Positions 40,006 through 47,996 of a DNA stretch of 64,000 nucleotides are shown one piece after another. The position numbers were made by a program, and so were the translations under genes. Below the pieces are notes generated by a model, which saw only the letters and a program-made list of their open reading frames with translations, had not been told where the DNA came from and ran no database searches. The stretch comes from JBBROS01 sp963752225 (GTDB lineage Bacteria > Pseudomonadota > Alphaproteobacteria > Acetobacterales > Acetobacteraceae): positions 244,754 to 308,753 of the forward strand of contig CAVVXS010000010.1 of assembly GCA_963752225.1 (NCBI GenBank). The letters are read 5' to 3'. The stretch's first letter is position 1. The number at the start of each line of letters is the position of its first letter.

Positions 40006-42201
40006 ATGAACGTGCTCGCCAACCCGCTCACCGAACCCGACGACGACCAGAGCCCGGAGCCGTTTTCGGTTGCGGCCGTCGTTTCGCTGCAGGAGCGGCG
40101 GTATCGGACGCTGAAAAGCGGCGACACGTTCGGCGTGTTCGACCATGGCGGCGACATCCTGGCGGTGCCGGGCAGCACGGATGGCCTGTACTATAAAGAC
40201 ACCCGCTACCTGTCCCGGCTGGACCTGACGATCGGCGGCGTGGCGCCGCTGCTGCTGTCATCGACCCTGGGCGCCGACAACGTGATGCTCACCTCGGACG
40301 GCTCGAACGCGTCGGCGCTCGATCTCAGCGGGCCCGACCTCGACCAGGGCGTGATCCACGTGCAGCGCTCGCTGTTCCTGGCCGACGGGGCCTGCCACGC
40401 CCGGCTCGCCGTGCGCAACTTCGCCTTCAGCCGGCGCCGGGTGCGGCTGGAGCTGCGCTTCGCGGCCGATTTCTGCGACCTGTTCGAGGTGCGCGGCATG
40501 CGCCGCGAGCGCCGCGGCGAGCTGCTGGCGCCGGCATTGGCCGGTGACCGGGTCACCCTGTCCTATCGCGGGCTGGACAACGTGCAGCGTGCGACCCGGC
40601 TGACGTTCGAGCCGGCGCCGCAAAGCCTCACCGGCCACGGCGCGGTGTTCGAGCTCGAGCTCGAGCCGCGCGCCAAGGCGACCATCTTCGTCGAGGTCGC
40701 CTGCACCAAGCCCGCCATCGAGCGCCGGCCGAAGGAAGCCTTCCTCGCCGCCTACGTTCAGACAAGGCGCCGGCTGCGCGCCAGCACGCGGCGCACCGCC
40801 GAGATCTCGTCCCCGCACGAGGATTTCGCCGAGACCATGCACCGCGCGGCCGACGATCTGCGCATGCTGGTGACCGAGAAGCCGACCGGCCCCTACCCCT
40901 ACGCCGGCATTCCCTGGTTCAGCACCGTGTTCGGCCGCGACGCGCTGATCACCGCCCTGCTGAGCCTGGCGCTCGACCCGTCCATGGCCTGCGGCGTGCT
41001 GCGCTTCCTGGCGCAGGAGCAGGCGACCGAGTTCGACCCGGCCAATGAGGCCGAGCCCGGCAAGATCCTGCACGAGATGCGCGGCGGCGAAATGGCCGAG
41101 CTGCGCGAAGTGCCGTTCCGCCGCTACTACGGCAGCGTCGATTCCACGCCGCTGTTCGTCATGCTCGCCGGCGCCTATCTCGAGCGCACCGGCGACGTCG
41201 CGACCCTGGCGTCGCTGTGGCCGAACATCGACGCCGCGCTGGCCTGGATCGACCGCCGCACCGACGCCGAGGGCTTCGTCAGCTACAAGCGCAGCACCGA
41301 GGACGGGCTGGCCAACCAGGGCTGGAAGGACAGCTACGACTCCATCTCGCACGCCGACGGCACCCTGGCGAAGGGCGCGATCGCACTCTGCGAGGTGCAG
41401 GGCTACGTGTATGCCGCACGCTGCGGCGGCGCCGCGATCGCCCGCCGGCTCGGCAAGGAGGAGCGGGCGCGGACCTTGCTGGCGGCTGCCGAAAAGCACC
41501 GGGCCGCGTTCGAGGAGCGGTTCTGGTGCGAGCGGCTCGGCACCTATGCGCTGGCGCTGGATGGCGACGGGGCGCAGTGCCAGGTGCGTGCGTCCAACGC
41601 CGGGCACCTGCTGATGACCGGGATCGCCTCGCCGGCGCGGGCGCGCCGGGTGGCGCAAGGCCTGATGGACGCCGGGTCGTTCACCGGCTGGGGCATCCGC
41701 ACGCTGAACGCGTGCGAGGCCCGCTATAATCCGATGTCGTACCACAACGGCTCCGTGTGGCCGCATGACAATGCGCTGATCGGGCTCGGCATGGCCAAGT
41801 GCGGCCTGATGCGTGAAACCACCCGGCTGTTCGAGGCAATGTTCGCGGTCGCGGTCGAGATGGACCTGCGCCGGCTGCCGGAGCTGTTCTGCGGCTTCCC
41901 CCGGCGCCCGCGTCAGGCGCCGACGTCGTACCCTGTGGCATGCTCGCCGCAGGCCTGGGCGGCGGCGACCCTGCCGGCCCTGGTGCAGGCCTGCCTCGGC
42001 CTCAGCTTCGACCCGGCGGCGCACGCGATCCGCTTCGACTGCCCCAGCCTGCCGCCGTTCCTCGACGTGCTGACGCTGCGCAACCTCTCGCTCGGCGGCG
42101 CCTGGGTCAGCGTCCGCGTCAGCCGCGGCGCCGGCGAGGTTTCCGTGAGCGTGATCGAGCGCGGCGGCGACCATCACATCCAGGTTGTGACCACGAGCTG
42201 A
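40006..42201 (+). CDS. Glycogen debranching (amylo-alpha-1,6-glucosidase type) protein
   Basis: 731-residue two-domain protein. Residues 20-270 form the N-terminal beta-sandwich domain of bacterial debranching-type enzymes (FGVFDHGGDILAVPGSTDGLYYKDTRYLSRLDL). Residues 280-700 form an (alpha/alpha)6 barrel with IPWFSTVFGRDALITALLSL, YYGSVDSTPLFVMLAGAYLERTGD, GWKDSYDSISHADG and NPMSYHNGSVWPHDNALIGLG, matching the amylo-alpha-1,6-glucosidase family. The exact substrate of these bacterial proteins is mostly untested. The start at ATG 40006 (MNVLANPL) has no obvious strong ribosome site. It stands alone with about 220 bases upstream shared with the divergent hypothetical. Confidence 0.9.
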   Translation: MNVLANPLTEPDDDQSPEPFSVAAVVSLQERRYRTLKSGDTFGVFDHGGDILAVPGSTDGLYYKDTRYLSRLDLTIGGVAPLLLSSTLGADNVMLTSDGSNASALDLSGPDLDQGVIHVQRSLFLADGACHARLAVRNFAFSRRRVRLELRFAADFCDLFEVRGMRRERRGELLAPALAGDRVTLSYRGLDNVQRATRLTFEPAPQSLTGHGAVFELELEPRAKATIFVEVACTKPAIERRPKEAFLAAYVQTRRRLRASTRRTAEISSPHEDFAETMHRAADDLRMLVTEKPTGPYPYAGIPWFSTVFGRDALITALLSLALDPSMACGVLRFLAQEQATEFDPANEAEPGKILHEMRGGEMAELREVPFRRYYGSVDSTPLFVMLAGAYLERTGDVATLASLWPNIDAALAWIDRRTDAEGFVSYKRSTEDGLANQGWKDSYDSISHADGTLAKGAIALCEVQGYVYAARCGGAAIARRLGKEERARTLLAAAEKHRAAFEERFWCERLGTYALALDGDGAQCQVRASNAGHLLMTGIASPARARRVAQGLMDAGSFTGWGIRTLNACEARYNPMSYHNGSVWPHDNALIGLGMAKCGLMRETTRLFEAMFAVAVEMDLRRLPELFCGFPRRPRQAPTSYPVACSPQAWAAATLPALVQACLGLSFDPAAHAIRFDCPSLPPFLDVLTLRNLSLGGAWVSVRVSRGAGEVSVSVIERGGDHHIQVVTTS

Positions 42202-42281
42202 CTCCCACGAAAGGGCGGCGTCCACTGGACGCCGCGCCAGCCGCATGGCTCCATCGCCGGGCAACCAGCGCAGGAGCGGGC

Positions 42282-42596
42282 ATGGCGGAAGACTGGATCA
42301 GGGTGGCGGCCACCGGCGACGTGGCCGAGGGTGAGGCGAAGCCGGTGGAGGCGGGCGGCCGCAGCCTCGCGCTTTGCCGCGTCGAGGGTGAGTGGTTCTG
42401 CACCGACAACGTCTGCAGTCACGCCTTCGCGCTGCTGACCGACGGCTGGCTCGAAGGACACGTGATCGAATGCCCGCTGCATGCCGGCCAGTTCGACATC
42501 CGCACCGGCGCCGGCCAAGGACCGCCGATCGACACGGACATCAAGACGTTTCCGGTCAAGATCGAAGGCGACGCGGTGCTGGTCAAGCTGTCCTGA
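42282..42596 (+). CDS. Rieske ferredoxin (NirD/biphenyl-dioxygenase ferredoxin type)
   Basis: 104-residue soluble Rieske [2Fe-2S] protein. Ligands are CSH near 41-43 (NVCSHAFALLTDG) and CPLH near 60-63 (VIECPLHAGQFDIRTG), the standard ferredoxin spacing; DVAEGEAKPVEAGGRSLALCRVEGEWFC is the typical front half. It would carry single electrons to an oxygenase. AGGAG (42272-42276) supports the ATG at 42282. It follows the debranching gene by 80 bases and converges on the second Rieske gene, 7 bases away. No oxygenase subunit is encoded in the window, so the partner must be elsewhere. Confidence 0.88.
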   Translation: MAEDWIRVAATGDVAEGEAKPVEAGGRSLALCRVEGEWFCTDNVCSHAFALLTDGWLEGHVIECPLHAGQFDIRTGAGQGPPIDTDIKTFPVKIEGDAVLVKLS

Positions 42597-42603
42597 CTGC
42601 CGC

Positions 42604-43017
42604 TCACACGTCGACGACGATGTAGTCCTCCTCGACCCGCACCGGCACGGTCTCGGCGACGTAAGGACCTTCCACCACCGCGGCGCCGGAGGTTGTTTCC
42701 ACCGTGTAGGTCCGGGTGCGGATGCGCGCCGGGTCGCAGTAGGATTGGCCGGTGCGGATGTCGAACTCCCAGCCGTGCCAGGGGCAGCGGATGATCTCGC
42801 CCTTGCGCGTGTAGCTGTATTGACCCGGCGCCGAGGACTGCAGCAGCCCGGTGACGATGCCGTCGCACAAGCTGCCGCCCTGGTGCGGGCAGCGGTTCAA
42901 CAGGCCGTAGAACGTGCCCTCGAGGTTGAAGATGGCGATCGGCCGGCCCTTCACCGTGAACAGCTTGCGGCTGCCGGGCGGCACGTCGCTGGCCGGCGCC
43001 ACGGCATGGCGGCTCAC
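42604..43017 (-). CDS. Rieske domain protein linked to amidohydrolases
   Basis: 137-residue stand-alone Rieske protein. The first ligand pair is CPHQGG near 45-50, the second CPWHGW near 80-85; the interval is about twice that of a ferredoxin because of an inserted loop (LLQSSAPGQYSYTRKGEI). That insertion resembles the N-terminal Rieske domain of large ring-hydroxylating oxygenases, but the catalytic iron domain is missing. It starts with GTG 43017 overlapping the amidohydrolase stop (GTGA), so it is the last gene of a three-gene operon. The long in-frame extension upstream is the shadow of the amidohydrolase gene. Confidence 0.85.
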   Translation of the reverse strand: MSRHAVAPASDVPPGSRKLFTVKGRPIAIFNLEGTFYGLLNRCPHQGGSLCDGIVTGLLQSSAPGQYSYTRKGEIIRCPWHGWEFDIRTGQSYCDPARIRTRTYTVETTSGAAVVEGPYVAETVPVRVEEDYIVVDV

Positions 43018-44120
43018 GCGTCGAGACCGTACACGGCGCGGGCGTTGCCGAGGAAGAACGCCGCCCGCTGGTCCTCGCTGATGCGCAGCGGCAAGGCGTG
43101 GGCCGGGTCGTCGTAATCCCAATGCGGGTAATCGGTCGCGAACAGCAGCCGGTCCCACCCCATCCACTCGGCGGTGTCGAGCAGATGCGTGCGCGGTTCC
43201 GGCTCCTCCATCGGCTGCGTGGTCCACCAGACCCGTTCGCGCATGTACTCGCTGGGCGGTCGCTTGAGATGCGGCGTCTCGGCGCGCAAGGTGCGCCAGG
43301 CCTTGTCGAGCCGCCACGCCAGCGACGGCGCCCAGGCGAAACCGGCCTCGACCATCAGCACGCGCAGCGCCGGGAACCGCTCGAAGATGCCTTCCAGCAC
43401 CATGCTGCTGAGCCCGGCCTGGCTGCTCTGGGCGTGGCCGGTCATCTCCTCGATGTAGTGGCTGGGCCAGCCGGTGCTGCTGATCGGCGCGCCGCCATAG
43501 CCGAAGGCGTGCACCGCGACCGGCAAGCCGGCTTCGGCCGCGGCCTGATAGATCGGCCAGTAGCGGCGGTTGCCGAGCGGCTCCGCGGTGCGCGACAGCA
43601 GGAGCACCTGCACGAAGTCGCGGTGCCCGGCCCAATGCCGGATCTCGGCCACGGCCGCGTCGGCGTACTCGTACGGCACCACGACGGACGCCTTGAGGCG
43701 CCGGTCCTTGCCGGTCCATTCCGCGACCTGCCACTGGTTGATGGCGTGGCACAAAGCGGCGCTGAGGCCGGGGTTGCTGACGCCCTGGCCGGCGTTGAGC
43801 GGGTTCAGGATGCCGAGCACGACGTTGTTGGCATCGAGGTGCTGTTTCTGCATGAACGACAGGCTGCTGCCCTGGCGTCCGCCCTCGGGCGGCAGCGCGT
43901 CACGGCGGGACGCGTTGGGCTGGCTTTTCGGATAGGCCGGCCCCGCAGCCATCCCCATCCGGCGGCCGGCGCCGAACTCCTGCATGTGCTCCCGCCATTG
44001 CCGCGGCAGGTACGGGTCGAGGTCGTTCGCGCTCCGCTGCGCCGGGTGGATGTCGCAATCGGCGATGGCGATGCGGCTGGCCGCCGGCTTGGCCGGGGCA
44101 GGGACGGTCTGGACGTTCAT
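43014..44120 (-). CDS. Amidohydrolase family 2 (COG2159/ACMSD-like) protein A
   Basis: 368-residue TIM-barrel metal-dependent hydrolase or decarboxylase. Metal-site residues include D23 and H25 in IADCDIHPAQ, the histidines in LPVAVHAFGYGG and HYIEEMTGHAQ, and the aspartate in LLFATDYPHWDYDD. Members include ACMSD, 4-oxalomesaconate hydratase and gamma-resorcylate decarboxylase, mostly acting on aromatic breakdown products, so the reaction is not decided. It is a close paralogue of the gene at 46766 (shared runs such as EPLGNRRYWPIY). The ATG at 44120 overlaps the next amidohydrolase stop (ATGA). The very long in-frame frame beyond it is a shadow. Confidence 0.88.
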   Translation of the reverse strand: MNVQTVPAPAKPAASRIAIADCDIHPAQRSANDLDPYLPRQWREHMQEFGAGRRMGMAAGPAYPKSQPNASRRDALPPEGGRQGSSLSFMQKQHLDANNVVLGILNPLNAGQGVSNPGLSAALCHAINQWQVAEWTGKDRRLKASVVVPYEYADAAVAEIRHWAGHRDFVQVLLLSRTAEPLGNRRYWPIYQAAAEAGLPVAVHAFGYGGAPISSTGWPSHYIEEMTGHAQSSQAGLSSMVLEGIFERFPALRVLMVEAGFAWAPSLAWRLDKAWRTLRAETPHLKRPPSEYMRERVWWTTQPMEEPEPRTHLLDTAEWMGWDRLLFATDYPHWDYDDPAHALPLRISEDQRAAFFLGNARAVYGLDA

Positions 44121-45232
44121 CGGCGAGTCTCCTGCAGACTGGGCTCCAGCAATCGAGCGTAAGTCGCCCGCGGATTGTCGACGCAGATTTTCCGCACCAG
44201 CTCCGGCGACAGCCCGGCGGGGATCGCTGCGGTGCCGTCGAATTGCCAATGCGGGAAGTCGGTCGAGAACAGCAGCAGCTCGTCGGACTGCATGTGGTCG
44301 ATGATCCGCGCCAGCCCGGCGGCGGTCGGCGGCGCGTCGGTCGGCTGCAGCGACAAGCGCACGTTGCTGCGCACGATCTCGTCCGGCGCCCGGTCCACCC
44401 AGGGGATCTCCATCCGCAGCCCGCGCCAGTACTTCGTCAGTCGCCATAGATGCGCCGGCAGCCAGGTCCAGCCGGACTCCAGCAGCACCACCTTCAACGC
44501 CGGATAACGGGTGAATACGCCCTCGCAGATCAGGCTCGTGAGCTGGGTCTGGAACGCCTGCGCCTGGGCGACATAATCCTCGGTGTAGTAGCTGGGCCAG
44601 CCGACCGCGGTGGGCGGGTTGTGGTAGCTGCTGCCGGCATGGATGCCGACCGGCAGCCCGTGTCGCTCGGCGGCGGCGTAGATCGGGTGATAGTGCCGCT
44701 TGCCCAGCGGCGCGTCGCCGCTTGCCAGCAGCAGCACCTGCACGAACCGCCGGTCGGCGGCGCAACGCTCGATCTCGTCCACCGCCAGCTCGACGTTCTG
44801 CGGCGGCACCACGATGCTCCCGCGCAGCCGTGGCTCGCGGTCGAGCCACTCGGCCGCCATCCAGCGGTTCACCGCACGGGCGAAGGCGGCCGCCATGTCG
44901 TCGCTGAACAGCAGCTGCACGCCATAAAGCGGGTTGCAGATCGCGGTGTCCACGCCGAACGCTTGCAAGTGATCGCGCCGGACCTGCTCCAAGGTTGCGG
45001 CAGGCTTGCCCTTGTCTGGCCGCCAGTCGGCGCGCGCCGTCAACGGCGAGCCGGCCGGGTAGCTGATGGAGTTCAGCTCGTCCATGCCGCGCGCCACGAC
45101 GATATCCTGCCAGTGGTCGTCCAGATACGGCAGCAACGCCTTCAGCGACGGCACGTTCGGATGGATGTCGCAATCGACCGTGCCAGTCGGCAGCGAGCAA
45201 GTCTGCGTCGTTTGTTGTTCCTCGACTTGCAT
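44117..45232 (-). CDS. Amidohydrolase family 2 (COG2159/ACMSD-like) protein B
   Basis: 371-residue member of the same superfamily but a different subgroup from its neighbour. TVDCDIHPNVPSLKALLPYL holds the first metal motif, GLPVGIHAGSSYHNPPTAVGW the central histidine, and LLLFSTDFPHWQFDG the C-terminal aspartate. AFGVDTAICNPLYGVQLLFS marks a substrate-pocket strand. It starts at ATG 45232 with GGGAGGTG upstream and is the first gene of the operon B-A-Rieske. A 206-base region with a strong inverted repeat separates it from the divergent MFS gene. Two different family members in one operon suggest consecutive steps of one pathway or a heteromer. Confidence 0.88.
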   Translation of the reverse strand: MQVEEQQTTQTCSLPTGTVDCDIHPNVPSLKALLPYLDDHWQDIVVARGMDELNSISYPAGSPLTARADWRPDKGKPAATLEQVRRDHLQAFGVDTAICNPLYGVQLLFSDDMAAAFARAVNRWMAAEWLDREPRLRGSIVVPPQNVELAVDEIERCAADRRFVQVLLLASGDAPLGKRHYHPIYAAAERHGLPVGIHAGSSYHNPPTAVGWPSYYTEDYVAQAQAFQTQLTSLICEGVFTRYPALKVVLLESGWTWLPAHLWRLTKYWRGLRMEIPWVDRAPDEIVRSNVRLSLQPTDAPPTAAGLARIIDHMQSDELLLFSTDFPHWQFDGTAAIPAGLSPELVRKICVDNPRATYARLLEPSLQETRR

Positions 45233-45276
45233 CGGTTCGCACCTCCCGTGCCCCGGTCTGTGCCGGCCCTTCTCTG

Positions 45277-45309
45277 TTGCAGTCTGCGGCCACCGCCGTT
45301 CGACTGCAA
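45277..45309. promoter_or_regulatory. Inverted repeat in the divergent amidohydrolase/MFS promoter region
   Basis: TTGCAGTC (45277-45284), 17 bases, GACTGCAA (45302-45309): a perfect 8-bp dyad in the 206-base divergent region. It is well placed to control both the amidohydrolase operon and the MFS-amidohydrolase pair. No regulator gene is adjacent, so the factor is unknown. Confidence 0.55.
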
Positions 45310-45438
45310 TCGGAGGCGTCGGCGGTCTGCCCTGCCGCCCCCGCAGGCGACGGCGCTTGCCGCCTGGGCGCGAACGTGGCGTGATTGCCCCACAGACGCG
45401 CAGCAGCGCGCAGGCGCCACCATGCGCGGAGGAAACCG

Positions 45439-46755
45439 ATGGACGGCATATCCCGGCAGCTGAAGTGGATGCAGTGGATCGCGGTGATGCTCTGCACCCT
45501 GGCGATCGCGCTGAACTACATCGACCGCTCCACCCTGGCGATCGGCAACCTCAAGATCCGGGAGGAATTCGGCATCACCGCGGCGGGCATCGGCGCGCTG
45601 CAATCGGCGTGGTCGCTGTCCTTCGCGCTGGCGCAATTGCCAGTCGGGCTGTTCGTCGATCGGGTCGGCTCCCGCCGGCTGCTGGGCTGGGCGCTGGTGC
45701 TGTGGTCGGCGGCGCAGGCGGCGGGCGGGCTGTTCACCGGCTACGTCCAGTTCCTGGTGTCGCGCGTCTTCCTCGGCGTGTTCGAGAGCCCGGCCTTTCC
45801 CGCTTCGGTCCGCACCGTCGCCAACTTCTTCCACCCCAAGGACCGCGGCCGTCCGACCGGCCTCTATACGATCGGCGGCGACGTCGGCCGGCTGGTCGGC
45901 ACCCCGCTGCTGACGGCGCTGCTGCTCGCGTTCGGCTGGCGCACCATGTTCGTCGCCATGGGCGTCGTCGGCCTCCTGGGCGCCGTCGGCTGGTTCGCCC
46001 TTTATCGCGACCCCGACCTGTCCAAGATGCCGCCCAACGACCGCGCCTACCTCGCCGCCAACAAGGTCGGCGAGCGCTCGCCGGTGACGGTCGCGAGCTG
46101 GCGGCGGCTGTTCCTGTATCGCTCGATGTGGGGGATGATCCTCGGCGCGTTCTGCTCCGGCTACGCGATCTGGATGTATGGCACCTGGCTGCCCGGCTAC
46201 CTGGAAATGGAGCACCACGTTAGCATCGCCAGGACCGGGCTGCTGGCGATGATCCCGCTCGCCTGCTCGATCGCCGGGTCACTGATCGGCGGCTTCGTTA
46301 CCGACCGGCTGGCGCACGGAGGCCTGAGCCTGGTCGCCAGCCGCAAGCTGCCGGCCGGCGCCGGCTACATCGCCTCGGCCGTGTTCTGCGCGATCGCCGC
46401 CTACTCGACCGAACTCGACACGGCGCTGACCTGCATCTCGGCCTCGATGTTCTTTCTGTCCTTCGCCCAATCCGGCAAGTGGACCTTGATCACCGCCATC
46501 GCGCCGCAATCCTATTCGGCCTCGGTCGCGTCCATCCAGAACTTCGGGTCCTACATCGGCGGCACCGTGTCGCCGTTGCTGACCGGGATGGTGGTGGATG
46601 CGACCGGCTCCTTCTCGCTCGCGCTCTGGATCGGCTCGGGCGTGATGGTTGCGGGTGCGGTGCTGTATACGACCGTGGTGCGCGACCCGATCCCGCTCGA
46701 GGGATTGACCGTGGATCTGCCCGTGACCGGCCTCGCTGCGCCCGGCAACGACTGA
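45439..46755 (+). CDS. MFS transporter, anion:cation symporter (ACS) type
   Basis: 438-residue carrier with about 12 spans. The family signature is NYIDRSTLAIGNLKIREEFG near residues 27-46. Between spans 2 and 3 is LFVDRVGSRRLLGWALVLWS, and ESPAFPASVRTVANFFHPKDRG lies near 118-140. ACS carriers import organic anions such as glucarate, phthalate or hydroxybenzoates with protons. GGAGG (45428-45432) precedes ATG 45439. The following amidohydrolase starts 10 bases after its stop, so carrier and enzyme are co-transcribed and the carrier probably brings in the substrate of the amidohydrolase pathway. Confidence 0.9.
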   Translation: MDGISRQLKWMQWIAVMLCTLAIALNYIDRSTLAIGNLKIREEFGITAAGIGALQSAWSLSFALAQLPVGLFVDRVGSRRLLGWALVLWSAAQAAGGLFTGYVQFLVSRVFLGVFESPAFPASVRTVANFFHPKDRGRPTGLYTIGGDVGRLVGTPLLTALLLAFGWRTMFVAMGVVGLLGAVGWFALYRDPDLSKMPPNDRAYLAANKVGERSPVTVASWRRLFLYRSMWGMILGAFCSGYAIWMYGTWLPGYLEMEHHVSIARTGLLAMIPLACSIAGSLIGGFVTDRLAHGGLSLVASRKLPAGAGYIASAVFCAIAAYSTELDTALTCISASMFFLSFAQSGKWTLITAIAPQSYSASVASIQNFGSYIGGTVSPLLTGMVVDATGSFSLALWIGSGVMVAGAVLYTTVVRDPIPLEGLTVDLPVTGLAAPGND

Positions 46756-46765
46756 GGAGACTGCC

Positions 46766-47878
46766 GTGACCGTCGACGTCCGCCCTGCCCCCGCCGCAGC
46801 GCCCGCTTCCAGCACCCGTCTGGCCATCGCCGATTGCGACATCCACCACAGCCCGCGCGACTTCAAGCTGCTGTATCCCTACCTCGAACCGCGCTGGCGC
46901 GAGCACATCGACCTGTTCGGCACCCGCGCGCGGCAGGGCAACTATTCCGGGCCGCAATACCCAAAAAGCCAGCCCGACGCCTCGCGCCGCGACGCCTGGC
47001 CGCCGGTCGGCGGCCGCCCCGGCAGCGACCTCCCGTTCATGCGCAGCCACCATCTCGACGCCAACAATATCGAGCTCGGCGTGCTGGCGATGATCCGGCC
47101 GCATCCGGGCGGCTTCCAGAACCTCGACCTCAGCTCCGCGCTGTGCCGAGCGATCAACGACTGGCAGGTGGCGGAGTGGACGACGCCGGAGCCGCGCCTG
47201 AAGGCCTCGATCGTGGTGCCGTACGAGGACGCGGCGGCATCGGTGGCCGAGATCGAGCGCTGGGCCGGCCATCCGCACATGGTCCAGGTGCTGCTGCTGT
47301 CGCGCACCGTGGAGCCGCTCGGCAACCGCCGCTATTGGCCGATCTACGAGGCGGCGGTGCGGGCCGGGCTGCCGGTCGGCATCCACGCCTTCGGCAATGG
47401 CGGGCAGCCCACCACCGGCACCGGCTGGCCGTCTTTCTACATCGAGGACATGATCGGCCACTCGCAATCCTGCCAGTCGATGGTCGCGAGCATGGTCGTG
47501 GAAGGCGTGTTCGCCCGCTTCCCCGCGCTGCGCGTGGTGCTGATCGAGGCCGGGTTCGCCTGGCTGCCGCCGCTGGCCTGGCGACTCGATCGCGCCTGGC
47601 GCCGGCTCTCGGCCGAGAACCCGGCGCTGCAGCGTCTGCCAAGCGAATACATCCACGACCAGATCTGGCTTACGACCCAGCCCATGGAAGAGCCGGACCC
47701 GGCCGAGCACCTGCGCGACACGCTCGGCTGGATCGGCCTCGACCGGCTGCTGTTCGCGACCGACTACCCGCACTGGGATTACGATGACCCGCAGCAGAGC
47801 CTGAAGCTGCGTCTGTCGCCTGAGGAAAAGGCGGCGTTCTTCCTCGGTAACGCGAAGGCGCTGTATCGCCAGGCTTGA
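46766..47878 (+). CDS. Amidohydrolase family 2 (COG2159/ACMSD-like) protein C
   Basis: 370-residue close paralogue of protein A at 43014. Both share PKSQPDASRRDA-type, HHLDANN, EPLGNRRYWPIY, TTQPMEEP and LLFATDYPHWDYDDP stretches; differences cluster in the loop after GMHA-equivalent GIHAFGNGGQPTTG and near MIRPHPGGFQNLDL. The first metal motif is ADCDIHHSP. It starts with GTG 46766, preceded by TGAGGAGA, ten bases after the MFS stop. The pair of near-identical enzymes on opposite sides of one promoter region suggests duplication within the locus, with likely related substrates. Confidence 0.88.
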   Translation: MTVDVRPAPAAAPASSTRLAIADCDIHHSPRDFKLLYPYLEPRWREHIDLFGTRARQGNYSGPQYPKSQPDASRRDAWPPVGGRPGSDLPFMRSHHLDANNIELGVLAMIRPHPGGFQNLDLSSALCRAINDWQVAEWTTPEPRLKASIVVPYEDAAASVAEIERWAGHPHMVQVLLLSRTVEPLGNRRYWPIYEAAVRAGLPVGIHAFGNGGQPTTGTGWPSFYIEDMIGHSQSCQSMVASMVVEGVFARFPALRVVLIEAGFAWLPPLAWRLDRAWRRLSAENPALQRLPSEYIHDQIWLTTQPMEEPDPAEHLRDTLGWIGLDRLLFATDYPHWDYDDPQQSLKLRLSPEEKAAFFLGNAKALYRQA

Positions 47879-47996
47879 CGCCCCGCCCCAGGCTTCACTC
47901 CCTCAGCTTGACGCCCATTGCCGACTGTACGCAAACCGGCTTACCTATGCGTCAGCGAAGCGTGAAAAGCGCCCGGTCGCCTGAGGAGCCGTCCCT

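Noticed and set aside
43014..45497. 827-residue minus-strand frame ending in amidohydrolase A
   Set aside because: Only the last 368 residues match the family; the rest overlaps amidohydrolase B in the wrong frame.
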